Source: Anaerolineae bacterium
GTDB lineage: Bacteria > Chloroflexota > Anaerolineae > B4-G1
Assembly (NCBI GenBank): GCA_026418995.1
Contig: JAOAAG010000094.1
Span: forward strand, 1-35,765
Length of the DNA: 35,765 bases
Reading direction: 5' to 3'
Shown: in pieces, positions 1 to 8,289 of the stretch
Numbering within the stretch: position 1 is the first letter of the stretch
Layout: the number at the start of each line of letters is the position of its first letter
Notes under the pieces: generated by a model
Told to the model about the DNA's origin: nothing
The model's database searches: none
The model's input: only the letters and a program-made list of their open reading frames with translations
Program-made: the position numbers and the translations under genes

Positions 1-19
1 AGATGTGTATAAGAGACAG
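1..19 (+). other. Nextera transposase mosaic-end adapter remnant
   Basis: The first 19 bases match the Nextera/Tn5 mosaic end exactly. This is library-preparation sequence, not genome. Translated in frame with the downstream gene it gives the peptide MCIRDR, a known artefact at the start of many metagenomic proteins. Genomic sequence begins at about base 20. Confidence 0.97.
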
Positions 20-200
20 GCTGAGCATTGAGCAGGGCCTCGTGCATCCTACAATCAATCTGGAGCAACCCGATCCCGACTGCGATCTGGACTACGTACC
101 CGAAGGTGCGCGCAAGGTCAATGTGCGCATTGCGCTTTCCAATTCTTTCGGCCTGGGAGGGCAAAATGCCTGCCTGGTCCTGGGCCGCTTTGAGGAGTGA
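20..200 (+). CDS. fabF: 3-oxoacyl-ACP synthase II, C-terminal fragment (5' truncated by contig edge)
   Basis: About 60 residues from the C-terminus of a KAS II condensing enzyme, which extends acyl-ACP with malonyl-ACP in fatty acid synthesis. The visible part has the family's end signature: HPTIN, then DCDLDYVP, then [12 protein letters not shown], ending LGRFEE. The same blocks occur at the end of the full-length FabF at 5932-7176 ([25 protein letters not shown]), but many other residues differ, so this is a paralogue and not an assembly duplicate. The catalytic Cys and both His residues lie beyond the left edge. The stop codon directly abuts the ATG of the next gene, suggesting co-transcription. 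Any ATG read inside the first 19 bases is adapter-derived and should be ignored. Confidence 0.9.
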
Positions 201-896
201 ATGATGCGTATCATTCGTAATGAACGTCACATCCGCATTTCTAACTCGATCGGTAAATACGCCCTGATCGCCGGACTGTTGATCCTGACCGGTGGATTTA
301 TACTGTCCCTGTTCAAGATGGAATGGTGGGGGATAATCATGACCACCCTCATCGTGGGGCTGACCCTTTCTTTCATCGGCGGCTTCTTCTTCGATCGCTA
401 CGCCGGCGCTTTCGCCCATCATGAAGCGGTGGTGAACGTGCTCAAGGGGCTGGACGACCGGTACACGCTGTTCCAGTACACCCTCCCCGCTCCTCACGTG
501 CTGCTGGAGCCGGGCGGCTGTACCGTCCTCGTCGTCAAGGCCCAGGGTGGAGAGGTCATTTACCAGGGGAACGGGCGCTGGAAGCACCGGCAGAGGGGGA
601 AGTTTTTCCGCCAGTTCGCGGGGCAAGAGGCGGTGGGATCACCGCATCTGGAGGCAGAGTACCAGGTACGTAGGCTGGAGCGCTGGCTGAGCCGTAAATT
701 GCCCGACGTTCAGGTGCCGGTGAGGGGCGTGGTCGTCTTTGTCAACCCTAAGGTCGAATTGCAGGCTGAGAATGCTCCGGTGCCAACCTTTTACGGGAAG
801 AAGCTGAAGAACTGGCTGCGTGGACCGGGGAGGCTGAAGCCGCTTCCCAACGGTACCTACCGACAGTTGGCTGAAGTGCTGGGGGTGAGGTCTTAG
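201..896 (+). CDS. membrane-anchored NERD-like (nuclease-related) domain protein
   Basis: A 231-residue protein. Two hydrophobic segments at about residues 21-38 and 43-64 form an N-terminal hairpin anchor, and the remaining ~165 residues are soluble. From about residue 75 the pattern HEAVVNVLKGLDD, then VLLEPGGCTVLVVKAQGG with GRWKHR following, then AEYQVRRLERWL and VPVRGVVVFVNPKVEL resembles the NERD domain, a predicted restriction-endonuclease-like fold. The usual acidic and lysine catalytic residues are not clearly conserved, so nuclease activity should not be assumed. The gene starts immediately after the upstream fabF stop; a second ATG follows directly and could be the true start. NERD assignment is from pattern recognition and only moderately sure. 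Confidence 0.6.
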   Translation: MMRIIRNERHIRISNSIGKYALIAGLLILTGGFILSLFKMEWWGIIMTTLIVGLTLSFIGGFFFDRYAGAFAHHEAVVNVLKGLDDRYTLFQYTLPAPHVLLEPGGCTVLVVKAQGGEVIYQGNGRWKHRQRGKFFRQFAGQEAVGSPHLEAEYQVRRLERWLSRKLPDVQVPVRGVVVFVNPKVELQAENAPVPTFYGKKLKNWLRGPGRLKPLPNGTYRQLAEVLGVRS

Positions 897-898
897 AC

Positions 899-916
899 AC
901 GGCCTTTCCTGGCCGT
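899..916. other. short intergenic hairpin
   Basis: ACGGCC at 899-904 pairs with GGCCGT at 911-916 around a 6-nt loop, just after the NERD-like gene. No T-run follows on the plus strand, so intrinsic termination is unlikely; it may be a weak processing or stability hairpin. Confidence 0.3.
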
Positions 917-940
917 CAAAATAGGCTCAGAAGCCTCTCC

Positions 941-2959
941 ATGCCGAATGAGTACAGGGCTCACGGCCGTTCCCTGGAATACCGGGCAGTGGACTCACAG
1001 CGCGTAGCGCGCGTTTACCTGTGGGCCGTCATCGCGCTGGCCGCCGGCTTTGCTGTATACTTTTCCATCTACTCCATCGAGCGCCATCATGCCCTGCGCT
1101 CTTCTGCCTTCGACCTGGGGATTTTCGACCAGTTGATGTGGAACCTGACCCACGGTCGTGGCCTGGTGTACACACTTGAAAGTGTGACCAACCGCTGGCT
1201 TGTCCACCAGGAACCGATCCTCTACCTGATAGCGCTGCCCTACTTGTTGCTCCCCCGCGCCGAGACGTTGCTGGTTATTCAAGCGTTGTCTGTCGCTGCC
1301 AGTGGCATCCCATTGTATTTGCTGGCCAGACGCTGGGCCGGTCACCGTGGTTGGGCGGGACTACTCATCGTGGTCGCCTACTTTATGAGCCCCTCGCTGG
1401 AAGGGGTGGTAGTCTCCGATTTTCATGAAGTGGCGCCGGCCCCGCTATTTCTGCTGTTGGCGCTCTACTGGATAGAAGAGCGCCGGTTGGGGTGGGGGAC
1501 GGCGGCACTGGTGATGGCACTGGCGTGCAAGGAGGATGTAGCACTGACGGTAGGCGCGGTCGGGTTTGCAGTGGCACTGCGACGCAAGGACCTGCGGCTG
1601 TACGGCCTTGCCGTTGGTGTGATAGGTAGCGCAGTGTACCTGACCACTCTCTTTTTTGCTTCCTCACGCCTGGCTGCCGTACAAAATCTCTTCATGTGGC
1701 GTTTTCCAGAGTGGGCCTGGCCTCCACTCCGGTTGTTAAACACGATGTGGAGCGACCCGCTGCTCGTGCTTTCCCACATCTTCTCACCTACCAAGCTCAC
1801 TTACATAGCCTGGCTTCTGATACCGTTTGGCTTGCTCCCTCTGCTGAGCCCTGCCCTGCTCCTTATGGCATTGCCAACCGTAGGCATTAACCTGTTCAGC
1901 ACCTTTCCTACCCATTACGCATATGATAACTGGCACTACAACGCGACAGTAGCGCCGTTTTTAGCTGCTGGCTGTGGAATGGTGATCGGATTTGCCCTGC
2001 GCCGTGCGCACGACTCACGCCTGTGGAAACTCGGCGCTGCCCTCGCCATCACCCTGCTCGGCGCAGGCAGCAGCCTCGGTCACTACCTCTACGGCTACAC
2101 CCCGCTCGCAGCCGATTTTTCCTTTCCGAAAGGAGGCGAGCATTACCGTGTTGTGCGTGCCGCCGCAGCACTTATTCCCCCGGAGGCCAGCGTCTCCGCC
2201 CAGTCTGCGCTTGTGCCTCACCTGAGCGGACGAGAGGTCATCTACGAGTACCCCAGAGGAACAGAGTCCGCCGAGGTCATCGCTCTTGACCTCTCCGCGC
2301 CATACTATACCCTGCCCAACACGGCGGAATACGAGGCCAGCATCGAACGCCTGTTCGCGGACCCCTCGCTGGGGCTGGTCTTCGCACGAGACGGGGTACT
2401 GGTGTTTCAGCGCGACATGCCAACGACTGCTGCGTTAGACGATGGTTTTTACACGTATATGGTGCGTGAGGCGCCGGACGCAGACGTGGTTCCACTGTCC
2501 ATCTCCTTCGGTGCGCTGGAACTGGCAGGGGCGCGGTTTCAACTGCTCAGGCGCGGGCGGATCGAGGGGACGTTGTACTGGCGTGTGACCGGGGAAGCAA
2601 CACCGGCATTAAGACCAGCTATAGCCCTGGGGCGAGCAGGAGGCGAGCTGGTAGCCATTCACTTACAGGACTTACCCTTCAGACATAAAGAGTGGGGATG
2701 GCAGGAGGAGAAGGTGTACCGGCTTCACACCGGAGTTACGGTCGGGGACGGCCCATGCGGCACGAGCTGGGTCTACTACGCCAGCGTATGGGATGAGAGC
2801 AACGGCTTATGGCTTGAGCCGGAAGTCGAGGGGACACGCAGCACGGTAGAGCGCATCATAGTGGACGGGCGTGAAATCCCCTGGGTCCCTCTACTCACCG
2901 TGAAGAGCTGCTGGGGGCATCTCAGCATCCCCGGGGCGCCAGGAGATGACCAGTCGTAA
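941..2959 (+). CDS. DUF2079 multi-spanning membrane protein
   Basis: A 672-residue integral membrane protein. The first transmembrane helix is at about residues 24-46. It is followed by the hallmark of the DUF2079 family, FDLGIFDQLMWN (about 57-68), then HGRGL and a series of hydrophobic helices up to about residue 380. The rest is a soluble, beta-rich C-terminal region of ~280 residues, beginning near YRVVRAAAALIPPEASVSAQ. DUF2079 proteins resemble GT-C type glycosyltransferases in topology but have no proven reaction. The next gene, a sugar epimerase, starts at or just after this stop codon, so the two are probably translated from one message and may share a glycan role (inference). The Shine-Dalgarno sequence ahead of 941 is weak, and a start a few codons downstream cannot be excluded. 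Confidence 0.8.
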   Translation: MPNEYRAHGRSLEYRAVDSQRVARVYLWAVIALAAGFAVYFSIYSIERHHALRSSAFDLGIFDQLMWNLTHGRGLVYTLESVTNRWLVHQEPILYLIALPYLLLPRAETLLVIQALSVAASGIPLYLLARRWAGHRGWAGLLIVVAYFMSPSLEGVVVSDFHEVAPAPLFLLLALYWIEERRLGWGTAALVMALACKEDVALTVGAVGFAVALRRKDLRLYGLAVGVIGSAVYLTTLFFASSRLAAVQNLFMWRFPEWAWPPLRLLNTMWSDPLLVLSHIFSPTKLTYIAWLLIPFGLLPLLSPALLLMALPTVGINLFSTFPTHYAYDNWHYNATVAPFLAAGCGMVIGFALRRAHDSRLWKLGAALAITLLGAGSSLGHYLYGYTPLAADFSFPKGGEHYRVVRAAAALIPPEASVSAQSALVPHLSGREVIYEYPRGTESAEVIALDLSAPYYTLPNTAEYEASIERLFADPSLGLVFARDGVLVFQRDMPTTAALDDGFYTYMVREAPDADVVPLSISFGALELAGARFQLLRRGRIEGTLYWRVTGEATPALRPAIALGRAGGELVAIHLQDLPFRHKEWGWQEEKVYRLHTGVTVGDGPCGTSWVYYASVWDESNGLWLEPEVEGTRSTVERIIVDGREIPWVPLLTVKSCWGHLSIPGAPGDDQS

Positions 2960-2969
2960 GGAGGGGCGC

Positions 2970-4175
2970 TTGATAGACCAATCCACTCTGCAGAGATACA
3001 TCCACAAAGCCGAGGCGGAGCTGCGCCAAAACATTCTTCCGTTCTGGATCGCACATACGGTGGATCGTGAACGCGGGGGGTTTTACGGCAGCATCACCAA
3101 CGCGCTCGTCGTAGATCGCGAGGCCCCCAGGGGTGCGCTGCTCACCTCACGCATCCTGTGGACCTACTCCGCTGCCTATCGCCGCTACCACGCGCTGGAA
3201 TACCTGGAGATGGCGCGCTGGGCCTATCACGACCTGATGACACGATTTTGGGACGCCGAATATGGCGGACTCTACTGGATGGCCGATGCCTGCGGGCGCC
3301 CGCTCAGGATGCGCAAACAGGTCTACGGACAGGCGTTCGGCATCTACGCGCTCTCCGAATATGCCCGCGCGACCGGCGACGAAGAAGCGCTGCACCAGGC
3401 TATCGCCCTGTTCAGAGTGCTGGAGGATCACAGCCACGACCCGGAGAACAGGGGCTACTTCGAAGCTTACACTCGCGACTGGCAACTGGAAACCGATCTG
3501 CGGCTGAGCGATGTGGATCTGAACGAGAAGAAATCCATGAACACTCACCTGCACGTGATGGAGGCGTACACCAATCTGCTGCGCGTGTGGGACGACGCGC
3601 TCCTGCGTGCCAGGCAAGCTGAGTTGATTGAGATTATGATGGAGCGCATCGTGAATCCGCACACCGGGCACCTTATCCTCTTTTTCGATGAATGCTGGCG
3701 TCCCAGGTCGGATCATATCTCGTTTGGACACGACATCGAGGCCAGTTGGCTATTAGTGGAAGCAGCCGAGGTGGCAGGAGAGCACAGGTTGATCGAAGCG
3801 ACCAGGCCACTTGCCGTGCGCATCGCCCAGGCCGTATACGAGGAGGCGCTGGCAGCGGACGGCGGCCTGCTATACGAAGCAACTCCCGCTGGCATCATAC
3901 AATCGCAAACCGAGTGGTGGCCACAGGCAGAGGCAGTCGTTGGATTCCTCAACGCCTATCACATTTCTGGGGAGCCGCATTTCCTGAATGCTGCCCTGCG
4001 CTGCTGGGATTACATCGAGGAGCACCTGGTGGATCGCCAATATGGCGAGTGGTTCCGCGCTGTGAACCGTGACGGCACGGTGAGAGAGCACGAGCTGAAG
4101 GTAAGTTTCTGGAAGTGCCCGTACCACAATGGCCGGGCCTGTTTGGAGATGATCCAGAGGCTGGAGGCATTATAG
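2970..4175 (+). CDS. AGE-family sugar 2-epimerase (cellobiose 2-epimerase-like)
   Basis: An (alpha/alpha)6-barrel epimerase of the N-acylglucosamine 2-epimerase superfamily, closest in motif pattern to cellobiose 2-epimerase, which interconverts the reducing-end glucose and mannose of disaccharides. Motifs: LPFWIAHTVDRERGGFYG, LTSRILWTYSAAYR, KQVYGQAFGIYALSEY, NTHLHVMEAYTNL, SFGHDIEASWLL, and WKCPYHNGRACLE at the end. The His residues expected for catalysis are present (H193, H254, H385 with this start). At 401 residues it is the normal length. Start choice: an ATG at 2946 in the same frame has no proper ribosome site, whereas AAGGAGGG at 2958-2965 sits 4 nt before TTG at 2970, so TTG is preferred. 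No signal peptide, so cytoplasmic. The exact sugar substrate is not determined. Confidence 0.85.
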   Translation: MIDQSTLQRYIHKAEAELRQNILPFWIAHTVDRERGGFYGSITNALVVDREAPRGALLTSRILWTYSAAYRRYHALEYLEMARWAYHDLMTRFWDAEYGGLYWMADACGRPLRMRKQVYGQAFGIYALSEYARATGDEEALHQAIALFRVLEDHSHDPENRGYFEAYTRDWQLETDLRLSDVDLNEKKSMNTHLHVMEAYTNLLRVWDDALLRARQAELIEIMMERIVNPHTGHLILFFDECWRPRSDHISFGHDIEASWLLVEAAEVAGEHRLIEATRPLAVRIAQAVYEEALAADGGLLYEATPAGIIQSQTEWWPQAEAVVGFLNAYHISGEPHFLNAALRCWDYIEEHLVDRQYGEWFRAVNRDGTVREHELKVSFWKCPYHNGRACLEMIQRLEAL

Positions 4176-4277
4176 CAGCATCCGCCCGCCTGCGCGGCAG
4201 TCCAGTTGGCTATCGGAAGGGGCCACTGCCGCAGCCGGGCCTCTACCTGCCAGAGAGCGGCCACTTCCGAACGGGCC

Positions 4278-5357
4278 TCATGTGCTTCCTACACTGATGA
4301 CGTACACCACTGCCTCTGTTACGCCGTCCACCTGTAGCAGATTGTTCCATTCATCGTCGAGGAAAGCGCCTATGGCGCAGGCGCCAAGCCCCATCGAGGT
4401 GGCAGCCAGGTAAAGGTTCTGCCCGATGTGTCCTGCCTCCAGCAACACGTACCGGTAGGTCCGTTCGCGGTATCTCCACCGTGTGCGCTGGAAGAGCGCC
4501 GTGAGCGCAAAACAGACTCCCGCCTGTCCCAGGAATCCCTGTCCCAGACTGGCTTTTACGACAGCAGCACGCAGGTCGCCCTGGCGGAGCAGCTCCAGCG
4601 CGTGCTCACGCACGGCGTAATGGTAGAGCCCCGGCTCCAATCCGGCGACATTGTGGACCACAGGGTAGAGTTCGATCGGATAGAGCGCGCCTGCTGACGG
4701 GGAGGCCCGCAACCCCTGACGGGCAGTGATGCCCTGGGCTGCATATAACAGACGCGATAACTCTTCAAGAGAGAGCCCCACGGTTGTATAATTCCTAATG
4801 GAGCGGCGTGTGCCAATGGCTTCCTCCAGGCTGAGCCCTCGATAACCTCGTGGATCCGGGAGCGTGATCTTCTGGGTCTCAGGATAGGCCCTGTACTGCT
4901 CCGGTCGCTCACCCCAATCGGATACCACGCCCAGAATGTGGGAATAGCCGGGCTTGCTCCACTGATGGTACAGCTCCCCCAGGTCAGTGGTATCGAGCGA
5001 GGGCTGTGGCCGCACACGGGCCGGCAGTGCCCGTCCCACGATGAATCCCACGGCAGCCGCCGCGCCTCCGATGAGGAACTGCCGACGCCCTGAGGGGCGT
5101 ACTTGTTCCCTGACCGGGGTGCTCGTCCTGGGTGTCTGCTCCGCTTTCCTCCATCTGTGCCTTAAGTAGAGGGTAATCCGCCTGCCGTTCAGGGTGAAGT
5201 GTACCAGCGTCAGGGCGGCGCAGAGGTAACCGGCATAGCGATGGAGGAAAAACTGGGGAAACCCAAAGAGGTCTGCTACCAGGCCACTCAGGGTGGCATA
5301 GGCACCGCTCAAAAGCATAGCCGTAATGAGGATATAATCCAGGTCTTTCCGCCTCAT
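4278..5357 (-). CDS. membrane-anchored SagB/nitroreductase-type flavoprotein with internal Tat-like motif
   Basis: 359 residues on the minus strand. The C-terminal ~200 residues are a SagB/ThcOx-type FMN nitroreductase domain: LEEAIGTRRSIRNY, LLYAAQGIT, LRASPSAGALYPIELYPVV, YVLLEAGHIGQNLYLAATSMGLG, then GAFLDDEWN. Ahead of it are hydrophobic segments at about 8-30 and 40-57. The second carries HRYAGY and LVHFTLNGRR, with His 39 and His 53, a pattern like small haem-b membrane domains (DUF4405 type). A third segment begins RRQFLIGGAAAAVGF at residue 91, which resembles a twin-arginine signal placed internally. The start ATG has an AGGAGG site 5 nt upstream; an in-frame extension to 5426 has no such site. 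Likely role: membrane-linked flavin redox chemistry on the outer face; substrate unknown. The gene converges on the epimerase gene. Confidence 0.78.
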   Translation of the reverse strand: MRRKDLDYILITAMLLSGAYATLSGLVADLFGFPQFFLHRYAGYLCAALTLVHFTLNGRRITLYLRHRWRKAEQTPRTSTPVREQVRPSGRRQFLIGGAAAAVGFIVGRALPARVRPQPSLDTTDLGELYHQWSKPGYSHILGVVSDWGERPEQYRAYPETQKITLPDPRGYRGLSLEEAIGTRRSIRNYTTVGLSLEELSRLLYAAQGITARQGLRASPSAGALYPIELYPVVHNVAGLEPGLYHYAVREHALELLRQGDLRAAVVKASLGQGFLGQAGVCFALTALFQRTRWRYRERTYRYVLLEAGHIGQNLYLAATSMGLGACAIGAFLDDEWNNLLQVDGVTEAVVYVISVGST

Positions 5358-5429
5358 AGTTACCTCCTGCGGGTAGCCAGTAATGCAGGACAACAGCGGG
5401 GGAGCATTGAGGGGGACATCAGACAATCA

Positions 5430-5451
5430 CGGGCAGCAACTGGGCTGCCCG
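5430..5451 (-). terminator. possible terminator hairpin after the tRNA-Ala pair
   Basis: An 8-bp stem, CGGGCAGC paired with GCTGCCCG around a 6-nt loop, lies between the tRNA genes and the SagB-type gene on the same (minus) strand. The bases after it on that strand (TGATTGTCTG) are only moderately T-rich, so termination may be partial and read-through into the flavoprotein gene is possible. Confidence 0.4.
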
Positions 5452-5465
5452 ACAAAGCTACACTG

Positions 5466-5538
5466 TGGACCCGGAGGGACTCGAACCCTCGGCCTTCTCA
5501 ATGCCATTGAGACGCGCTCCCAACTGCGCTACGGGCCC
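5466..5538 (-). tRNA. tRNA-Ala (anticodon GGC)
   Basis: A 73-nt cloverleaf on the minus strand. The acceptor stem GGGCCCG/CGGGTCC contains the G3-U70 wobble pair that identifies alanine tRNAs. Anticodon stem TCTCA/TGAGA encloses the loop ATGGCAT, giving anticodon GGC (reads GCC/GCU). The T arm GAGGG-TTCGAGT-CCCTC is canonical. The CCA tail is not encoded. It lies 4 nt downstream of a second alanine tRNA and is very likely co-transcribed with it. Confidence 0.96.
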
Positions 5539-5540
5539 AA

Positions 5541-5615
<75 letters not shown>

Positions 5616-5670
5616 GTTAATCCAGGCCGACGCCCCCGGAGTAGCGCCGCCGTACTGCCTGGGTGTTTGT

Positions 5671-5699
5671 ATTTTACCACTGCGAGCGGCAATCGTCAA
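5671..5699 (-). promoter_or_regulatory. sigma70-type promoter for the tRNA-Ala pair
   Basis: On the minus strand a -35 box TTGACG (5694-5699) and a -10 box TAAAAT (5671-5676) are separated by exactly 17 nt. Expected transcription start is near 5664, giving a leader of about 50 nt before the first mature tRNA end at 5615. Confidence 0.65.
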
Positions 5700-5843
5700 G
5701 GGCCGTGTTCCTTTCACCAATGCTGGGGGCAAGCCTGCCCTGAGTGTCTGCCAGGCCGTTACGTTCGCAAGTGTTCACGATGTATAAACTCAGAGGTGTT
5801 TTGGCCTGTGATGGCGCACCAAGAGCGGACAATCTTCGTAACC

Positions 5844-5872
5844 CTGACCTGGAGCCAGTGTTATTATATATA
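5844..5872 (+). promoter_or_regulatory. candidate promoter of the fabF-fabH-acyl-CoA carboxylase operon
   Basis: CTGACC (5844-5849) and TATATA (5867-5872) are 17 nt apart, about 60 nt before the fabF start. Both boxes match consensus at only 4 of 6 positions, so this is tentative, but it is the best candidate in the intergenic region ahead of the operon. Confidence 0.35.
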
Positions 5873-5931
5873 GCTGGCCGCCATAGGGCCTGCTCCTAGC
5901 GATGCGAAAATATGGATTGGGAGGTGCAATG

Positions 5932-7176
5932 ATGAGAGAACGCGTTGTCGTCACCGGGCTGGGGGCGGTGACGCCGCTGGGCAACGACGTGCCCACGATG
6001 TGGGAAGCGCTCCTTGCCGGACGCAGTGGAGTCGCGCCTATTACCCAGTTCGATGCGTCACATATAGATGTGCGCATCGCTGCCGAAGTCAAGCACTTCG
6101 ACCCGGTGGCCCTATTCGGACGCCGTGAGGCACGGCGACACGACCGGTTTACGCTCTTTGCTATGGAAGCGGCACGGCAGGCCATCGCCGACTCCGGCCT
6201 GCGCTTCGATGATGAACTTAAGCGGGACAGTGGTGTGTTGATAGGCACTGCTATTGGAGGCATCCTGAGTTTGCTGGAGAACTATGAGGTGCTGAAGACG
6301 GCAGGAGCGCATCGCGTCAGCCCGTTCCTGATCCCGATGATGATGCCTAACGCAGCCTCCGGGAATGTCGCCATCACTTACGGGTTGCGCGGGCCTAACA
6401 TTTCAGTCGCCTCCGCCTGTGCGACAGGGGCACATGCCATTGGCGAGGCGGCCGAGATCATCCGCCGGGGGGATGCCCGGGTGATGGTCTGCGGAGGTAG
6501 CGAGGCGGTCATCGCGCCCTTGGCTCTGGCCGGCTTCGGCAATATGGGCGCGATCTCCACACGCAACGACGAGCCAGAAAAGGCCTCCCGTCCCTTCGAC
6601 GCTCAGCGCGATGGCTTCGTCATGGGGGAAGGGGCCGGAGTGATGGTACTGGAGAGTCTGAGCCATGCACTGAAGCGAGGAGCTCGCATCTATGCCGAAC
6701 TGGTCGGCTTCGGTGCCACCGCCGACGCCTTTCACATCACTGCGCCGGACGAGCATGGCCTCGGCGCGGCCCAGGCTATGGAGATGGCCCTTGAGGATGC
6801 CGGCTTGGTGCCCGAGGATGTGGACTACATTAACGCGCACGGCACAAGTACCCCTTTGAATGATCGCGTTGAGACCAAAGCCATCCGCCTCGTCTTCAAA
6901 TCCCACGCCGACCGCCTGGCCGTCAGTTCCACCAAGTCTATGATGGGCCACCTGATGGGTGCTGCTGGCGCGGTCGAGGCGCTGGTCTGTGTCAAGACCT
7001 TGGAGACCGGCTGGGTGCACCCGACGATTAATTATGAGTATCCTGACCCGGAGTGTGATCTGGACTACGTGCCCAATCAGGCCCGACAGATGCATCCCCG
7101 GGTGGCGCTTTCTAACTCCTTCGGCTTCGGCGGCCATAATGCGTGCCTGGCCTTCAGCCGCTGGGAGGGGCAATGA
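5932..7176 (+). CDS. fabF: 3-oxoacyl-ACP synthase II (KAS II)
   Basis: A complete 414-residue beta-ketoacyl-ACP synthase, the elongation condensing enzyme of type II fatty acid synthesis. The catalytic triad is intact and falls at the same numbers as in the E. coli enzyme: Cys163 in [11 protein letters not shown], His303 in [11 protein letters not shown], His340 in [16 protein letters not shown]-terminal [16 protein letters not shown] is standard. Start choice: ATGATG at 5929-5934 follows GGAGG at 5920-5924; the second ATG has the better 7-nt spacing and fits the usual family N-terminus, and a further in-frame ATG at 5902 is unlikely. The stop overlaps the fabH ATG as ATGA, so the two are translationally coupled. 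It is first in an operon reaching to 12563. Confidence 0.96.
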   Translation: MRERVVVTGLGAVTPLGNDVPTMWEALLAGRSGVAPITQFDASHIDVRIAAEVKHFDPVALFGRREARRHDRFTLFAMEAARQAIADSGLRFDDELKRDSGVLIGTAIGGILSLLENYEVLKTAGAHRVSPFLIPMMMPNAASGNVAITYGLRGPNISVASACATGAHAIGEAAEIIRRGDARVMVCGGSEAVIAPLALAGFGNMGAISTRNDEPEKASRPFDAQRDGFVMGEGAGVMVLESLSHALKRGARIYAELVGFGATADAFHITAPDEHGLGAAQAMEMALEDAGLVPEDVDYINAHGTSTPLNDRVETKAIRLVFKSHADRLAVSSTKSMMGHLMGAAGAVEALVCVKTLETGWVHPTINYEYPDPECDLDYVPNQARQMHPRVALSNSFGFGGHNACLAFSRWEGQ

Positions 7177-8288
7177 GCCGGACGGCTCACATCGTCGGGT
7201 GGGGCAAGTACGTACCGTCACGTGTGCTGACCAACGACGATCTGGCCCGTATGGTGGATACCTCTGACGAGTGGATCCGTACCCGTACCGGCATCGTCGA
7301 GCGGCACATCGTGAACGAAGGCGAGACGACGGCCAGCATGGCGGTGCGTGCGGCCCGTGAGGCCCTCCAGGTCGCCAATATGAAGCCGGCTGACGTAGAG
7401 CTGATTATCGTGGCTACGGTGACGCCGGACCATGTTTTCCCCTCTACTGCCTGCCTGGTTCAGGATGCCCTCGGCGCAACTCGTGCGGCGGCCTTCGACC
7501 TCTCTGCTGGTTGTGCTGGTTTCATCTACGGACTCAGCGTCGCCGCCGACCTGATCGCGGGCGGCGCATATAAAAACGCCCTCGTCATCGGCTCCGAGAC
7601 CCTATCGTGTATCACGGATTGGAGTGACCGGGCTACCTGCGTCCTGTTCGGCGATGGGGCTGGGGCTGTTGTGCTGCAGGCCAACGATGCCGATGGAGGG
7701 GTGCTCGCCTCGATATTGGGGGCCGACGGCTCCGGCGGTGGTCTGCTCTATTTGCCGGCAGGAGGCAGCCGCCTGCCGACTTCCCACGAGACTGTAGACC
7801 AGAGGTTGCATTATCTGCAGATGAAAGGGCGCGAAGTGTTCCGCTTCGCCGTCGAGATTATGCCGGAGGCTACCCGGGACGTGCTGAAGAAAGCCGGGCT
7901 GACGCTCGCGGACATGAGCATTCTGATCCCCCATCAGGCCAACCAGCGTATCATTGAGTCCGCAGCCCGCGCGCTGGGCGTCCCGCAGGACGTGGTCTAC
8001 AGCAACGTGGCCAGGTATGGCAACACCTCAGCGGCTTCGATACCCATTGCCCTGTGTGAAGCGGTGGAGGAAGGGCGTATCAAGCGCGGCGACCTGGTCG
8101 TGTGCGTGGGGTTCGGGGCTGGGTTGACCTGGGGGGCCAGTGCCATCCGCTGGAGCGTCCCCTTGCCGCCCGCGCCTCTTTCACGATGGAAGAAGGCCTG
8201 GTATCAGTTGCATTACCGTTACGTGGCTATCCGGTCCCTGGTGCGCCGGTTCATCCGCTGGTTCTTCGCGCGTGGAGTGGAGGAGTAG
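7173..8288 (+). CDS. fabH: 3-oxoacyl-ACP synthase III (KAS III) with C-terminal extension
   Basis: KAS III condenses acetyl-CoA or another acyl-CoA primer with malonyl-ACP to start fatty acid synthesis. The Cys-His-Asn triad is present: Cys114 in [12 protein letters not shown], His254 in [10 protein letters not shown], Asn284 in [14 protein letters not shown]. The N-terminal [11 protein letters not shown] with RTRTGI is typical. The normal family ends near [15 protein letters not shown] (residue 327); here 44 more residues follow, starting with a proline-rich linker and continuing as a basic, aromatic-rich stretch ([18 protein letters not shown]), so the protein is 371 residues against about 317 in E. 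coli. The start overlaps the fabF stop and has GGGAGGGG just upstream. Primer preference cannot be read from the sequence. Confidence 0.94.
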   Translation: MSRTAHIVGWGKYVPSRVLTNDDLARMVDTSDEWIRTRTGIVERHIVNEGETTASMAVRAAREALQVANMKPADVELIIVATVTPDHVFPSTACLVQDALGATRAAAFDLSAGCAGFIYGLSVAADLIAGGAYKNALVIGSETLSCITDWSDRATCVLFGDGAGAVVLQANDADGGVLASILGADGSGGGLLYLPAGGSRLPTSHETVDQRLHYLQMKGREVFRFAVEIMPEATRDVLKKAGLTLADMSILIPHQANQRIIESAARALGVPQDVVYSNVARYGNTSAASIPIALCEAVEEGRIKRGDLVVCVGFGAGLTWGASAIRWSVPLPPAPLSRWKKAWYQLHYRYVAIRSLVRRFIRWFFARGVEE

Positions 8289-8289
8289 C

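Larger units (their letters stand above)
5616..5931. other. divergent intergenic region between tRNA genes and fabF
   Basis: About 315 bases without a supportable gene. The left part holds the minus-strand tRNA promoter. The right part is AT-richer around 5861-5875, with a candidate plus-strand promoter. Short open frames here overlap the tRNA promoter or lack ribosome sites and are not called. No inverted repeat resembling a clear fatty-acid regulator operator was recognised. Confidence 0.6.

Noticed and set aside
1168-1185. ACACTTGAAAGTGT hairpin with a TGAA-type centre in the DUF2079 gene
   Set aside because: It is inside coding sequence and is short enough to occur by chance; not counted with the intergenic TGAA-loop hairpins.
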